Below are positions 10,317 through 22,578 of a DNA stretch of 37,193 nt, in pieces. The stretch's first letter is position 1, and the number at the start of each line of letters is the position of its first letter. The position numbers and the translations under genes are program-made. This DNA is from Lingula anatina (Eukaryota; Brachiopoda; Lingulata; Lingulida; Lingulidae). The notes beneath the pieces were generated by a model that saw only the letters and a program-made list of their open reading frames with translations, was not told where the DNA came from and ran no database searches. Where the stretch lies: assembly GCF_001039355.2 (NCBI RefSeq), contig NW_019773758.1, positions 15,032 through 52,224 on the forward strand, in the 5' to 3' direction.

Positions 10317-12175
10317 AAGGCGCTCACAGCTTACAGCCTTTTGCAGCAAGATGATTACATTGATGCCGACTACTTTCGTTTACTGAAGAGCTTTCTCGTT
10401 TTTTTTTTTTTTTTTTTTTTTAATGGTAATTAAATTTTTTTTACACCATGACGTGATCTGAAATACATTTCTAAAAACATCTATCTTTTTTCCCCAAAGC
10501 CATGACAGTTTTTAATTCCCTATAAAATGTTGGTAAAGATATTTAGACCCAAGAAGCACTAAATGTTGTTTACTTAGTAAAAACTAAGTAAATGACTGTT
10601 TTATCACAATTCAGTATTTGTAAATTTATACAGATAAATACGTTATTTTCATGTTTTGTAAACATTTTATTGAGTGCCAAGACCACATTCCACTACTGAC
10701 AGTGAATACTCCATTTTGACCAAATTTAACAAAAAGTTTTCCAGGTATTTAAAAAACACCTGAGTGATACAGGGGGTCTGATACAATGTATGATCTCTTT
10801 TCTTTTATCTCTAAAGATCTCAAGAACAAAAAACCTAAAATGTATGATTATAAACAAGAAAGGGGAAATATTAAATATTTTTTGACATTTGAAATAATAT
10901 GAAAACATATTGCATCAAAAAGTGACATGTACCTCTAAAATATACATTATTTAATAGAGATACATTTTACGCTGTTGGATTTGACAAGACTGTACACCGC
11001 TGGGGAAAAGTTAGTAATCACATTAGTTTGGTCAGTCAATTAATATGATATAAGGCATTATCATGGCAGAATTGTGGAGCTTTTGAAAAATATCTTAAAC
11101 TCTCTCTTGTAACTTTATCAAATAGATTTCAATAAAATTATACAATCCTTTTATCTGTTTATACTACGCACTGTACATTTTAGAACCTATTACTTATTCA
11201 AAATATGATCTTCACCATCTCATGGTTCATATGTGTCTACTTATGGCATCATTTTCAAAAGAAATGTTTAACAAAATATCACTTATTAATTAATTCTTAG
11301 CAACAATGATATGTACAGTTAAACTCAACAAATTGGAAACATTCTCCTCAGCTGTGTAATTAATATATCTAGAAATTGATGAGGTCACAAATTTTAAAAA
11401 TTTTTACTAGGATAAGACTTTTTTTCAGAATAAATAAATAAATAGGCTGACAAGCTTTAAGCAATTTTTAAGTAAAAACTAAGTATATGACTGTTATAAT
11501 TATTTGTGAATTGCACTGTTATTACTAGTAGTGAAAATATTTTCATCTGTCCATTTACAAATAAAAATCTGCCAGTCTGTTTAGATTTCATCATCTTACA
11601 ACTCAGAGCTACTAGAACTGAGTCACAATTATTCTTCCATTACTAACCACAGATCTGCATCCAGCTTTCCACAGTTGTAGAAACAAAGATACAATTATAA
11701 ATTCTTGCTTCTAGTGGACTTGTAGTTTAAACTAACAATGTCAAACACACTGTACAGCATCACAGTTTTGTACGACTAATAATATGTATATACCGTATAT
11801 ATTCTTGTGTAAGAAGTACTCATCTGTCCACAGTGCACTGAACTTCAAAAATATCAACCACAATAGGCTTTAAGCTGAATATGTCTCTGCTTCTGGCTGT
11901 ATCTCCTGTTAATTCTCTCAGTTTTCTTGGATATAAAGAATAATATGTACTGTATTTCTCTATGTAAAGAGGGAAGTTCATATTTATTTTGCCAATTTGT
12001 TCTTAATGTAACAGAAATAATAATCCCTGCCATTTCTTTGTTTCAACTGAGAAGATGCAGAGAAACAAGGAACAATCAGCTGACGTTTCAAGTAAAAGGC
12101 CTCTTTTGGCCTTAGACTCATTCTGCCCGTTAGTGGTTGGTAACGAAACTAGATTTAGTGACTTGATGTTGCTTC

Positions 12176-12210
<35 letters not shown>

Positions 12211-12224
12211 AACTTGGAAAGAGC
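10317..12224. other. Intergenic DNA and likely TPRA1 3'UTR
   Basis: AT-rich, with no supported coding sequence. Read on the minus strand, the TPRA1 3'UTR runs left from the stop codon. Candidate poly(A) signals (TTTATT on +) are at 11983-11988 and 10666-10671. A T-tract lies at about 10400-10421 and a (CT)n run at 12178-12208, right after the TPRA1 stop. Confidence 0.5.
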
Positions 12225-15200
12225 TCATGTCAACTCTGCCTTGTTTGCCTCAAATCCAGACGGAATATCAGCATTGATGCTATAGTCTCCAGAGTCTAGC
12301 ACAGTGAAGTCCTCAGAATGGTCGTACAACGGGTTCTTACTCGGACCGATGTCAAAATCCTCCTCCCCACTTCCTGTTGCACTGTTTGTGTCGAAAGGCG
12401 TGCTATCGTAGCCGGACGTCATGGAAGCATCGATGCGCGGCGTCTGATAGGGCAGGCTGACCTGGTCGTCTTCGACGCCCCCCTCGTCCATGTGAGATTT
12501 GTATGAAAACAAAAGATTCAACCTCGGAGTTCTGAAAAAGGAAACAAAATATTTCTTAATTTTGGAACAATAAGTTATTTTGAAAGTGTTTCATCAGATG
12601 TACTTTGTAAAATAGAAAGAAGAAATTGAGTGAAATAAATAGAATATATCTTGAGAAGAATGTTCATCTACAACACTTCTTTTCTAAAAACTATTTTCTA
12701 AAAATTAAGGTATTTATTTGTTCTTTTTCAGACATTTCAGTGCATATGAAGGAAGTAAGCAAGAATTAAAACAGCAAAATACAGATATCAAAAAACTATG
12801 ACCAATGTTATATTTCAAATGGACTTAATTTCTCACCCAAAAAATTTCCACAAAAATGTACAAAACACAAGTGGTGCAAACATGGAAAAGTAAAGATAGG
12901 CGGCGACGTCCACCACACACATGCCTTCAATTGCACCCATTTCTAACGCTGCGCTGCCAATAACTTCACCCAGGTTTAGCAACGCTAGTATGCCGCAGTA
13001 GATATAGAAACTCTTCTTAGCTGTAATGTGTAAGTAAGTGTGACATAAGTTTAATATTTGTATTGGTTTTAAAACACGCATAATTTATATAATATCTAAA
13101 TTTAAATATATCAGTATGCTAAATATTTGATGTTATTGAAGCATACTTAAATGCTTTGCATGTCACTTTTGATTTGCTTTCAATATGACATTCCCGGCAG
13201 AGAGTTTCACCCTTATTGCTGAAAAATTAACCCTGCCTCACGACATTCTGGCAAATGTTCTAGTCACGTTTAAAGTCATGCAGTATGGAAAGACTCATTT
13301 TAGATGATCCTATGATACTCATTGTGTTGCTTGAACATGATCTGCTACTTACATGGCAAGTTGAGCTTGTCCTTGAGTGGCGTATACGGCAAGACAAGTA
13401 CCGTGATGTACACCTTTATATATAGTTAAAATATACAAGAATTATCATCAAGTAAAACAAACTTTTGTATAATTGAATAAGTAAATATAATAAGTCATTC
13501 CATTTCAAATCTTTTCTAACAGTAAAAATATTACTGCAGGTACCATTATATCTTGTTAGGTTTCTAGTGTGCCTAAATTTGTAAAATGCGAAATAAATAA
13601 TTTAATAGAGTCTCAAAAAGGCTTTTATATATTAGAATAATTGTTACTATAAACACATCTTTGTTAATACAGTCAAGCCTTGGTGATCTTGGCAAACTTA
13701 CCACTAAGAAGAATGCCGCACTGGCACACAAAAAGATCATTCCTCCATGAGCAAAAATATCATAATTTTCTCCCTCCAAGTAATATTTCTTGTCATGGTA
13801 ATGGAACTCCAATACACCCTGAAAAAAGAGGAAAAAAAAATCATAAATATTATTAGTGAAGATATTACTGGTTGTAAAGAATAAGTGAATAATTTTGGAA
13901 ATATTACACATTTTTTCTACTGTCACAAAAGTCCATGAAAATGACCCAAAAAATTTAAGATATTACTGGCAAATATATCATTTTAAATGAAGACAAATAT
14001 CTTTTAAGCATGAAGTAGCGGGGCTAAAAATCTGTCACAAATTCAACCCAAAATCAAACTCTTTAAACAATTTGAAACTAAACAAACAGGAAAAAACTCA
14101 CACCTACCTGTGTTATTGAATAGATTGCTGCAAGGAAACAAGTAATTGCCAGGACTCTCCTGATACTGGTCCTGCTGTCCAGGTGACCTGGAATAGAACA
14201 GCGGTCAGGTGATTATCATGACACTGGGAGATAAACATGACACTGGGAGGTAAACATGACGCTAGGAGGTAGACATGACACTTGGAGATAAACATGAGAC
14301 TGGGAGATAAACATGACACTGGGAGCGCTGGGAGATAAACATGAAACTGGGAGACAAACATGACACTGGGAGACAAACATGATGCTGAGAAATGAACATG
14401 ACACTAGGAGATGTCCATGACACTGAGAACCCAATATACATTGATGTAAGCAATTATTTTATATGACTATTTAAGTTGACAACAGTACACTGCAAACTTA
14501 CCAAACAACAGTCCAAAAATGACAACAGACATTTCTGTAGCTAACAAGAAAAATCTCAGCACCAACCATAATATCTGGAAAAGAATGACCAAAATTTTAT
14601 CAACTGGATGTTTAAAACAATAACTTGTTAAAAGCAACAGACTTGTGGAAAATTCTATTCTTACATATCAAAAGATTCTCCATCTCAAGCATGTCTGCTT
14701 GCGTGTCTTTTGGTTTCATTTGTTTGTTTGCATTTTTGTTTGTCTGCTATTTGCCAACTTTCCCACTTCTTGTATTATTTTGTCTTTCTGTTTCTTTGTC
14801 TATCTGGCTACCTGGATGCTTGTTAGTTTGTCTACATATTAGTTTTTCTGTCAGTCTGTTCTGACTATAAAGAAACCTCACCTTATCAGCAATATTATGG
14901 TGACTCACTATCATGGCTATCACTGCACGAATCACTCCAATTATACAGATCACCCACACCTAGAAAGATGGACAATTTTTAATAAAATATATATCAAATT
15001 CAATTCATATTCAATTTATTTATTGAAAAAAAGAGCCCAATGAAATCATCAAGTTAAAATAACAAGACTTCTGTATCTCCTTACACTATGATCTCTGGAC
15101 AACTTCAATAAAATCTTCCTTCAAGTACTTCCTTCTCTCCATGAGTCTCATCCAGAGACAATCCTGTTGTACTACAATTGTGTCTTTCGTCCCCTTCAGC

Positions 15201-18200
15201 AGTTCTTAACCCTTGTCTTTTAAAACTCTCCTCAAATCATCATTTTGAACTGGTATGCAAGACATTTTTTTTTCTCCACCTACTTTATATTTTTCTCGAA
15301 ACTTGCCAATAAATTAACCCAGTGCAAGCTTTAGTATCAATTTTGTTCTCATGGCACGTCCAAGCAATCACCAAAGTGTAAATACTGAGCAGAAAACAAC
15401 TAAGCGAGGGTATATCACAGCATAATCTAAACAAAAACATCCCACAGGGAGTAGTACTGACCAGAGTGTAAAAAGCTGTGAAGATAGGGCTGCCTGTGGT
15501 GCCGAGTTTCTGTAGCGCTGTTCGTATCCTCAGTAGCATGAAGATGGCAAATATCACGTTGGGAACCAGGATCATCAAGTCCCAGATACGGACGCTGATT
15601 TGAAAAAAAAAAAAAAAAAAAAAAAAAAACACAGAGGATATAGTAGAGGTGTTAGGTGAATAACAATCAAGATTTTAAAAAATACAAAACAGAAATATTA
15701 ACTTTTAAAAAGACTTCAAAGCACTAAGAAAATGACTAAATTAAAGAAAATATGAAGCATCAAACTGTCTTTATCTTTAAACAATCAAAATCACTTAAAA
15801 TAACTGGTGGTGAACATTTTTCAGCTCTAAAAAATTCTGAATGTTATTCTACTTTTCAAGGTTTACAAGTATTAAGAATGTAAATCTATTCATATATGTT
15901 TACACCTTTTTAACTGTGTATTCCATAAATTCATATCAATGTCGTCAAATCTTTATATCAATAAGGGGTTCTCAATCAATTAAATTTCAATTCATCAATA
16001 AGTTAAATGTGATTAACAAAATAGATATACATTTCAATAAAATTTTATGACAGCATTACTTACTGTGAGTCGTTGATATCTTCGTACAGAATCCATTGGC
16101 ATGGTGGCAGTGTGATTATAGAGGGCGCTGGTAGTGGTGTGGAGGCGTTGGGAGGCGGTGCTGTGCTAAGGTTGCCTGGAAAGACGGTGAATTCAGTGCT
16201 GGTGTTGTGATATTTGCTGCTGCAGTTCTGATTACTTCATAAATCAAAGATGAGGAAAAAGCTTAAGATCTGAACCTTGAAGAACCTGCAGCTTAACCCA
16301 ACTCAGTGTGTGAAATAGCAGAAAAAGAAAAAGGATTATCTATACAGGGGCGGATCCAGAGATACTTTCTGACTAATAATCTTTGTTGAACCATCCTCCA
16401 GTTTTGACAGTTTTCTGACAGTAAAAAATGAGATATTCCCCAGTGTAAACATCTGACCATTTTCTAGAAGACCCAGAAGACGGCCTGTCTGCCTCTGCTA
16501 TTGGCTTTCTTGTAGACATACAGAAGAAACCCAACCCCCCTGCCTCCTGAATTCCTCCAATTTTTTATCATTGTACACAAAATCCAGTTACTTAGTAAAC
16601 TTGACCCTTTTTGATCCATGAAGTGACATTCAGCAAACAATTATACTATAACTATTCATGAAGAAGAAGTCTATATCATATCTCCATGTTATCTAGCTTT
16701 GATGCTCTATCAATGCCCAGATAACAGTTTTAATTACATATCATTGTGGGTAACAGTTACAGATTAGATAAGCTCGTTATGTAAACACAATAGTGATAAG
16801 GGCAGTCCAGACTGTTATTCTTCAGTTAACATATTGACTTTGTAACTATTATTCTAATTCTATTACTCTTCATCATAACAATTGAAATAAACCTTCATGT
16901 TGGCATATAGGATGGATGTCTTTGATCTAAAATGCTTATTTTCTTGACTGTGTATTTCATTTTCATTTTTCTTGATATCATAACTTTATCAACATGATTA
17001 AGATACTATTTTCACTGAAATTCACAACATTTGTAAAATCTAGCAAAAATAATCTTTCCTCATTTTAAGACAAAACAGGAAACAGGTTATCAAAGATAAA
17101 GTGATAAAATAATTATTAAATTTAGACTAATTCCATTTGCCTGAAGTAAATCTTTATTTTCACATGCAAAGCAGTGAGCAGATTGTGAATGGTCTGAAAA
17201 AGGCAAATTGTGCTTTTAAATACAGGAAATATTCAGGACCCAGTGAGAGGTTAAATGAAGCTCAACATAAGCTCCACAGGTACTTGTGACAAACTGACCT
17301 CTGTAAAAATGCCTCTAAGCCTTACTGTAATTTTAATTTAAGTTTCCTAAATTCATATTGATACATTCATAATGTAAAAAACAAATGAATTCAAAATTGA
17401 GTTAAAAATTATCTGTGCACACTATGGATAACTCTTTTTCCCATTTCAGTTTCTTTCTTTACCTTTGCCAAAGTACACTGCTTGAACCCTCACTGTGCAG
17501 ACACCAGTTTGATTACAATAAGGCCAGACGACATCATGTCAGTTACACAGTTTACCACAGAGATGAAAGTGGACCATTAAAAACATCAGGAAAGGGTAAG
17601 CACCAAAGGTATGTACCAGTACCTCATCTTTTTTTTTTTTTTTTTAAGGGGGAGGGGAAGGGGGGGGGGCAAGGCAACTGAAAAATTTTTAATCATTTTC
17701 TTAAGTTTACAAATATCTTAATTTCTGAATAAATCTGGACGGCTTTCATCTCTGCTACCATAACTGTTCTGAATGCTAGTCATGTACCTCTTCTGACAAC
17801 CATAAGTATCAACAGACATTGTTAGTATGTATTCACAAAATGGAAGGTCAGCAATGCTCGACCCATTACTGGACATTCCACCTGTTGTCATGGTTGCCAT
17901 GGGAACTACAGAGGGATAAAGGAGTAAAAAGTACAATTGCTGAAATTAAAGACAAACTTAAGAAATTTACTTTTACTTTTTCGAAAAAAAAAGTGGATTG
18001 GACTGAGTATAGTGGTACTGACAAGACAGTTTTCATCATTTTTTTTAAACAAGGGTTCATTGGTCCTAAGGTTCTACAATATAGTGAACATTCGGACCAA
18101 TGAACCTTCGAACTATTGCTACGGCCCCGAGCAAGATATAGCAGAATACAAGGTATTTATCACATTAAGTGCAAGCACTGAAGTAGAATATCAGAACACA

Positions 18201-18378
18201 TACACGTAAATAGCATTTACGTATTATGAAAGACTGGTCCATTGTGGAGTTTTGAAATCAATACATAAATTAACAAATGTGTCAGGTACGCACCTTGTGA
18301 AGTGTTTCCTACCAGAGCTGCAGTATGGGTCTGTATCAGGGTGTCATCTGGGAGAAAGAAAGCCTTCTTCAGCCCCAT
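12225..18378 (-). CDS. TPRA1: TPRA1 (GPR175/TPRA40)-like seven-transmembrane protein, complete
   Basis: Ten coding exons on the minus strand: 18378-18294, 16175-16064, 15594-15462, 14959-14882, 14574-14502, 14187-14108, 13818-13702, 13413-13353, 13020-12837 and 12531-12225. Phases join and give 409 residues (human 373). Conserved blocks: LYEDINDS then RIWDLMILVPNVIFAIF, TTGSPIFTAFYTL, ICIIGVIRAVIAM, ILWLVLRFFLLATEMSVVIFG, IFAHGGMIFL, KKSFYIYCGILALLNLGEVI and LYFSMFAPLVF. Seven hydrophobic segments lie at roughly 71-90, 100-130, 137-160, 168-187, 212-236, 249-268 and 276-305. The N-terminal stretch before TM1 (about 70 residues) has four N-glycosylation sequons (N25, N30, N38, N63), which suits an outside N-terminus. 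The C-tail of about 100 residues is acidic and Ser/Thr-rich. The vertebrate protein is an orphan receptor-like membrane protein found in adipocytes; its ligand is not established. ATTTTCAG just upstream of the ATG suggests a further 5' non-coding exon. Confidence 0.94.
14205..14430. repeat. 19-bp minisatellite in TPRA1 intron
   Basis: About eleven imperfect head-to-tail copies of a 19-bp unit resembling GACACTGGGAGATAAACAT lie between the exons ending at 14187 and starting at 14502. Because 19 is not a multiple of three and the unit has no stop on the minus strand in any frame, all three minus frames stay open here. The resulting translations (CHVYLPVSCLSPS-like) are repeat artefacts. Confidence 0.93.
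15603..15630. repeat. A28/T28 homopolymer beside a TPRA1 splice acceptor
   Basis: A run of 28 A on the plus strand is a T28 polypyrimidine tract on the coding strand. It ends a few bases before the acceptor CAAATCAG of the exon 15594-15462. Confidence 0.9.
16341..16562. repeat. Possible degraded transposon remnant in TPRA1 intron 1
   Basis: CAGGGGCGGATCCAGAG starts at about 16346 and a C-rich stretch, AACCCCCCTGCCTCCTGAAT, follows about 190 bp later. Such paired G-rich and C-rich ends are common in small non-autonomous elements. The ends here do not form a clean inverted repeat, so the call is tentative. Confidence 0.25.
18026..18126 (+). mobile_element. Truncated copy of a MITE-like element (family A)
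   Basis: This segment aligns to the right two-thirds of the element at 19393-19553. It has TTTTCATC, a T-run, AAGGGTTCATTGGTCC, TTCGGACCA, TGAACCTTCG and the shared terminus ATTGCTACGGCCCC. Its left end no longer matches. It lies in the first TPRA1 intron, about 170 bp from an exon. Confidence 0.8.
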
Positions 18379-18417
18379 CTTGATGCTACTTCACTGAAAA
18401 CCTGTGTCATCACACCA

Positions 18418-18474
<57 letters not shown>

Positions 18475-19392
18475 TAGAAGAGGAAGAAGAAGAAGAACAA
18501 CAGTAATATAATTATATTAATAATAATAATAATATTAATAATAACTGCTACTTCAATTCTGTGAAAACCTGTATAATCTAAATTACAGCTGCATAATAAT
18601 TGTGATGATCAATTTAAGTTCAATTGTTGTTTTTTCATAACCATTTATTAACTTTATTGGTACAATATGATATGATTTATCTAGCATTTAAGATGTAAAA
18701 TATACATACATACATATATACTATAAACATGATACAGTAAATATGTGGACAAAAAAAGAGGTCGTAACTTGACACTGAATACAGTAACACAACGCAATAC
18801 TTAACATTTGGATTAGCATAATTAAGAAATAAATTTCTAAACCTTCATATCCCCTACTGTAATCGACTGAAATTTGTTAAATATGTGAAACTGAAAATGA
18901 ACATTTTGATTGCGCACTTTCGTAAACAGTTTCCTTCGCCGACATCTACCGCCCACACTTTTCCTACTATAGGCAGTCTAACATTCAATTACAACAACTT
19001 TGACAGAAGATTGGCCAGTACCTGTATTGATAATAAGAAAAACCGCGAGGTAATTTTCCGAGGAAAGTCTGAAATTAAAGCAAGTTATTTCAATAACAAA
19101 TACCTGACATTTTCTTTCCTTCTAGTTCCTTCAAAGTGTAACAAATAGTGGTCGATGCTATGCGGATGTAAATCTAGTGATATTATCCAAGACAGCCTTT
19201 TATTATTTGCACGGACACTGCGAGCCCTGTTCGTTAGTGAAATTGCGATCATTAAAGCTCCTAAGTGTTCTTTTTCTTTCAAAGTAACAAATGAAAGTAA
19301 CAGCTTTCAAGTGTGTTATAGTTACCAAAATTGTATATGAATGTTTGGTAATATTATTTCAACTTCCAGGAGACAAAACATAGGCTTAAAAC
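18379..19392. other. Upstream flank of TPRA1
   Basis: An (AAT)n microsatellite with an AGAAGA tail lies at about 18419-18500, and further AAT-like repeats at 18525-18545. A non-coding TPRA1 5' exon and promoter may lie here, for example near the GC-richer stretch at 18935-18980, but no start site can be shown. Open frames at 18885-19148 and 19085-19340 on either strand have no recognisable similarity. Confidence 0.4.
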
Positions 19393-19553
19393 GGGGGCGT
19401 CTCGATAGTCCGAAGGTTCATTGGTCCGAAAAGTGGTAACATTTTCATCGATTTTTTTAATCAAGGGTTCATTGGTCCGAAGGTTCTATAGTGAATATTC
19501 GGACCATTGAACCTTCGGACTATTGAACCTTTCGGACTATTGCTACGGCCCCC
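19393..19553. mobile_element. MITE-like element (family A) with 7-bp target-site duplication
   Basis: A 161-bp foldback element starts GGGGGC and ends GCTACGGCCCCC. Its long imperfect arms are built of repeated phrases such as GTCCGAAGGTTCATTGGTCC and their complements. It is flanked by the exact direct repeat TTAAAAC at 19386-19392 and 19554-19560, as expected of a target-site duplication. It has no coding capacity and is probably non-autonomous. A truncated relative lies at 18026-18126. Confidence 0.85.
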
Positions 19554-19560
19554 TTAAAAC

Positions 19561-22500
19561 AATATCTTGACTGTGCCATTTACTTTCAATTGAAACTTGT
19601 TGCAAGTCACTCTTTCACTTCCTTTACTGTTCTTTGGAAAATTATTTTCAAACAAAATTCTAAAATTTCTCTCACCATTACGTCATTGACAAAACCACAT
19701 TTACCTTAATAAAAACAAAATACAAACAATACAGAATGGACATATATATTTATTTATTGATATTCACCATCAGTTTTTTTATAATATACAAGATGATGTC
19801 TGTAAGATCTTCAGCGAGTCCCGTCTCTCCATGGGATTACATTTCACAAGCGAATATATTCCTAAATGCCAACAAGAACATCTTCAAACTCGCATCAACC
19901 TGTCAATGAACCAGCAACCTGGCTTCAACACCTGCTGCACAGCAAAGATTAAAAAAAATTGTGCCACTGACATTTAGAGAGTCACAGTTCAATATTTGGC
20001 TCAAAAGCAGAGAAAAATGTTGACATTTCAAACAATCATATATAGATCAGGGACCCCTAGAATGCACTTAGTGACAAGGACCCCTTTTTAATGTGCATGA
20101 AAATACACAGCAAAAGTTTTGAGGAATTTTGGAAAAAGATGCAGAAACAGGCCAGATAATTATGAGATCAGGCACATTTCAGATGTTTAAAATCGCTTTA
20201 AGGGCTTGATAAATTTTGTAAAAAGATGCAGAAACAGGTGAGATCATTATGAAATCTGAAGCACTTCAATATTTTATTTTTTTTCCCCAATACTCATTAT
20301 TTTCTAGTAACTACTAAATATCTGGGGGAAATATTAACAAATTCAAGTTTCTGTTAAGCACCACCAACACTTTTAACCATGTCAATATTAACACAGACAT
20401 ATATGACATTTAAATTATTTACCAAACAGAAAATGCCATCATAAACCTTTTTTCTTTTCCAACCGTTTACACGAGTTAAAGACCTGATAAATTAAAAAAA
20501 AAAAAAAAAAAAAAACCCTTGGTCAACTTCATGAAACTTGGTTTCACCCCCAGACCTGTGCGTCTTTTGTCAAAGCTTTTAAGTTATTTATCACAAACAA
20601 AAACTTTCTAACCAGCTGGTCATAAATGAGAGGTAGAACTTTTTTTCAGTTGCCTGCACTGACATGAGATAAAATATGCAAACCTTCAGACACCACATAC
20701 ACAATTTTACCATTATGCAGTAATTTTTCCTCAAGCAACAGCTATTAACACTTATTTGCCATTTATTGAAGAAAAAATATAGCTTTTTTCTTCGCCTCAT
20801 GAGACACTTTTTAACTTAGTCTTCAATTCACTTGGCTTCAAATCCAGGACTGCAAGGTTGACAGATCATAAACAATGAATAGCCATATTACAATACCAAG
20901 ACTGCTTACCTCTTGGTTTGATTAAAAATATACTGACCTTTACTATGTAGCAGACAGCAGGATGCCCTATACAAACACCCAATATAAATGGGTTTACAAA
21001 TATACTGTGTACATGTTGTACACACAAAATAAATAAATAAAAATTGTTTAAAATGATAATAATAACAGTGTTGGAATAAAATGTTATATACAAATGTACA
21101 GCTATGCACAATTGGGATCGATACAATGTGTTGATATTCATATATAATGACTTGTGTATATCATTAAGTAGATGTGCCCACTATGGCATGATAATATTAC
21201 CAAAACCATCTGGACATCACTAAACTTGTAAAAGAAATGTTCTCAACTGCTTAAAAGAAATACACAGGACTAGCAGACAAATGCTAAGATCTGCAGGGAG
21301 TCCAAAGATTCTGATCCAATATGAAACAGCCAAGTCTAAATACCCAACCTTTCTGTCCATGGAAGGAGCAGATACAGTTATTATTATTTTTTTCATTAAT
21401 TCAAAATATTAATTTCAGCTATTAAATATTATCTTCATTGCTTTTTTTGTCACATAGGAACAAAGCAATTTGATCTTATGGCTGATAAAATTGGTAGAAA
21501 AGCAAAAACAAAATTTATCTCGCAGAAAGTCGAAGCATTGAGGTCAACCTCTCAGCAGACTCGGCCGGTAATGTTGGTACCACATGCTGTGCAGAACAGA
21601 AAAATAAATAAAATTTCCCCTCCAGTTACGGATAAAAGTTTTCATAAAGCGATGAGCTTGTATGGAGTACAACACCACTAACTGGGAGCCTGAAGGATAA
21701 CTCGTCAATGATTTTATGCACAGGAACATAAAATTACGGCAACACGCAAGGTTTTTATGACTATGTGATGAAATTTTCAGAGATTAGTTTGTCTGTAGGG
21801 AGTGAACTATGACCTTGGATATTTTCCATATCTACAATTTTCAAAAATGTTCTAGAACAGCAGTCTGTCAAAACTTTGAAGCAATGGAGGCACTGCATTT
21901 TGCCCACCACATGAAAATAATCCAAAAATGAACTATTCCAAGCTTTCCTCTTGCCTTTCTTTATACAATTAATTAAAACTGTGGAATAAGGCAGGAGCTA
22001 CACTCCAAAGTGGACCAATAATTCACTGAACTTGGAAAATCTTTCTTTAATACACAGCCTTCATTTTGTCTCTTACACATAAAAGCGCATAATTCCTAAT
22101 AATTATTTCAGTGAAGGTTAAAATACAGATTCCAAAATTAGAGAAAGGTAATAGCCTTGCTGATCCAGATGATAATTTTGGGAGTATAATTATTTTCATA
22201 AGGGCATTTTTGATGTAGTCACCAGCAAATAAAATATATCTTAAACCACACCAGTAGTGAACAACAGCAAATTTTTGTGAATTACCGTAAGACCAACAAT
22301 GAAAATTAAATGACAACTTGTTTAAAATTACAATTTCCCTAATGAATTACTTAGTGTATAAAGCTAAGTGTATTCCAAATGCAACAGCTACACTGCTGGT
22401 GAAAATTTTGGCAAAATCAAAAATTATGAACCAATTTCAAGACAAACTGGGCAAAAAAATAGTACACTCACATCAGCATTCAGAATTTGCCTTAAATGTG

Positions 22501-22578
22501 CTATTTGAGAATGAGCAAATGATAGCACACAAGTACTCATAAATTTTAAATCAATAACAGATTCCTTTGATGGAAAAT
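19561..22578. other. Intergenic DNA and likely 3'UTR of the NRF1-like gene
   Basis: AT-rich with no supported coding sequence. The minus-strand 3'UTR of the gene ending at 22579 runs into it. TTTATT signals near 19749 on the plus strand could serve as a distant poly(A) site, but the true end is not visible. It contains an A-run at 20494-20515 and an imperfect direct repeat (about 57 bp, period 87) at 20127-20272. Confidence 0.45.
20127..20272. repeat. Two-copy imperfect direct repeat
   Basis: Copies start at 20127 and 20214 and share AAAAAGATGCAGAAACAGG, followed by an AGAT-ATTATGA-ATC-type stretch. The period is about 87 bp. Confidence 0.75.

Noticed and set aside
14113-14453. Three overlapping minus-strand open frames with CHVYLPVSCLSPS-like repeats
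   Set aside because: They are translations of the 19-bp minisatellite in different frames.
21478-21681. 67-residue plus-strand frame preceded by an acceptor-like CACATAG
   Set aside because: There is no recognisable domain and no partner exon, and it lies in the likely 3'UTR or intergenic DNA of a minus-strand gene.
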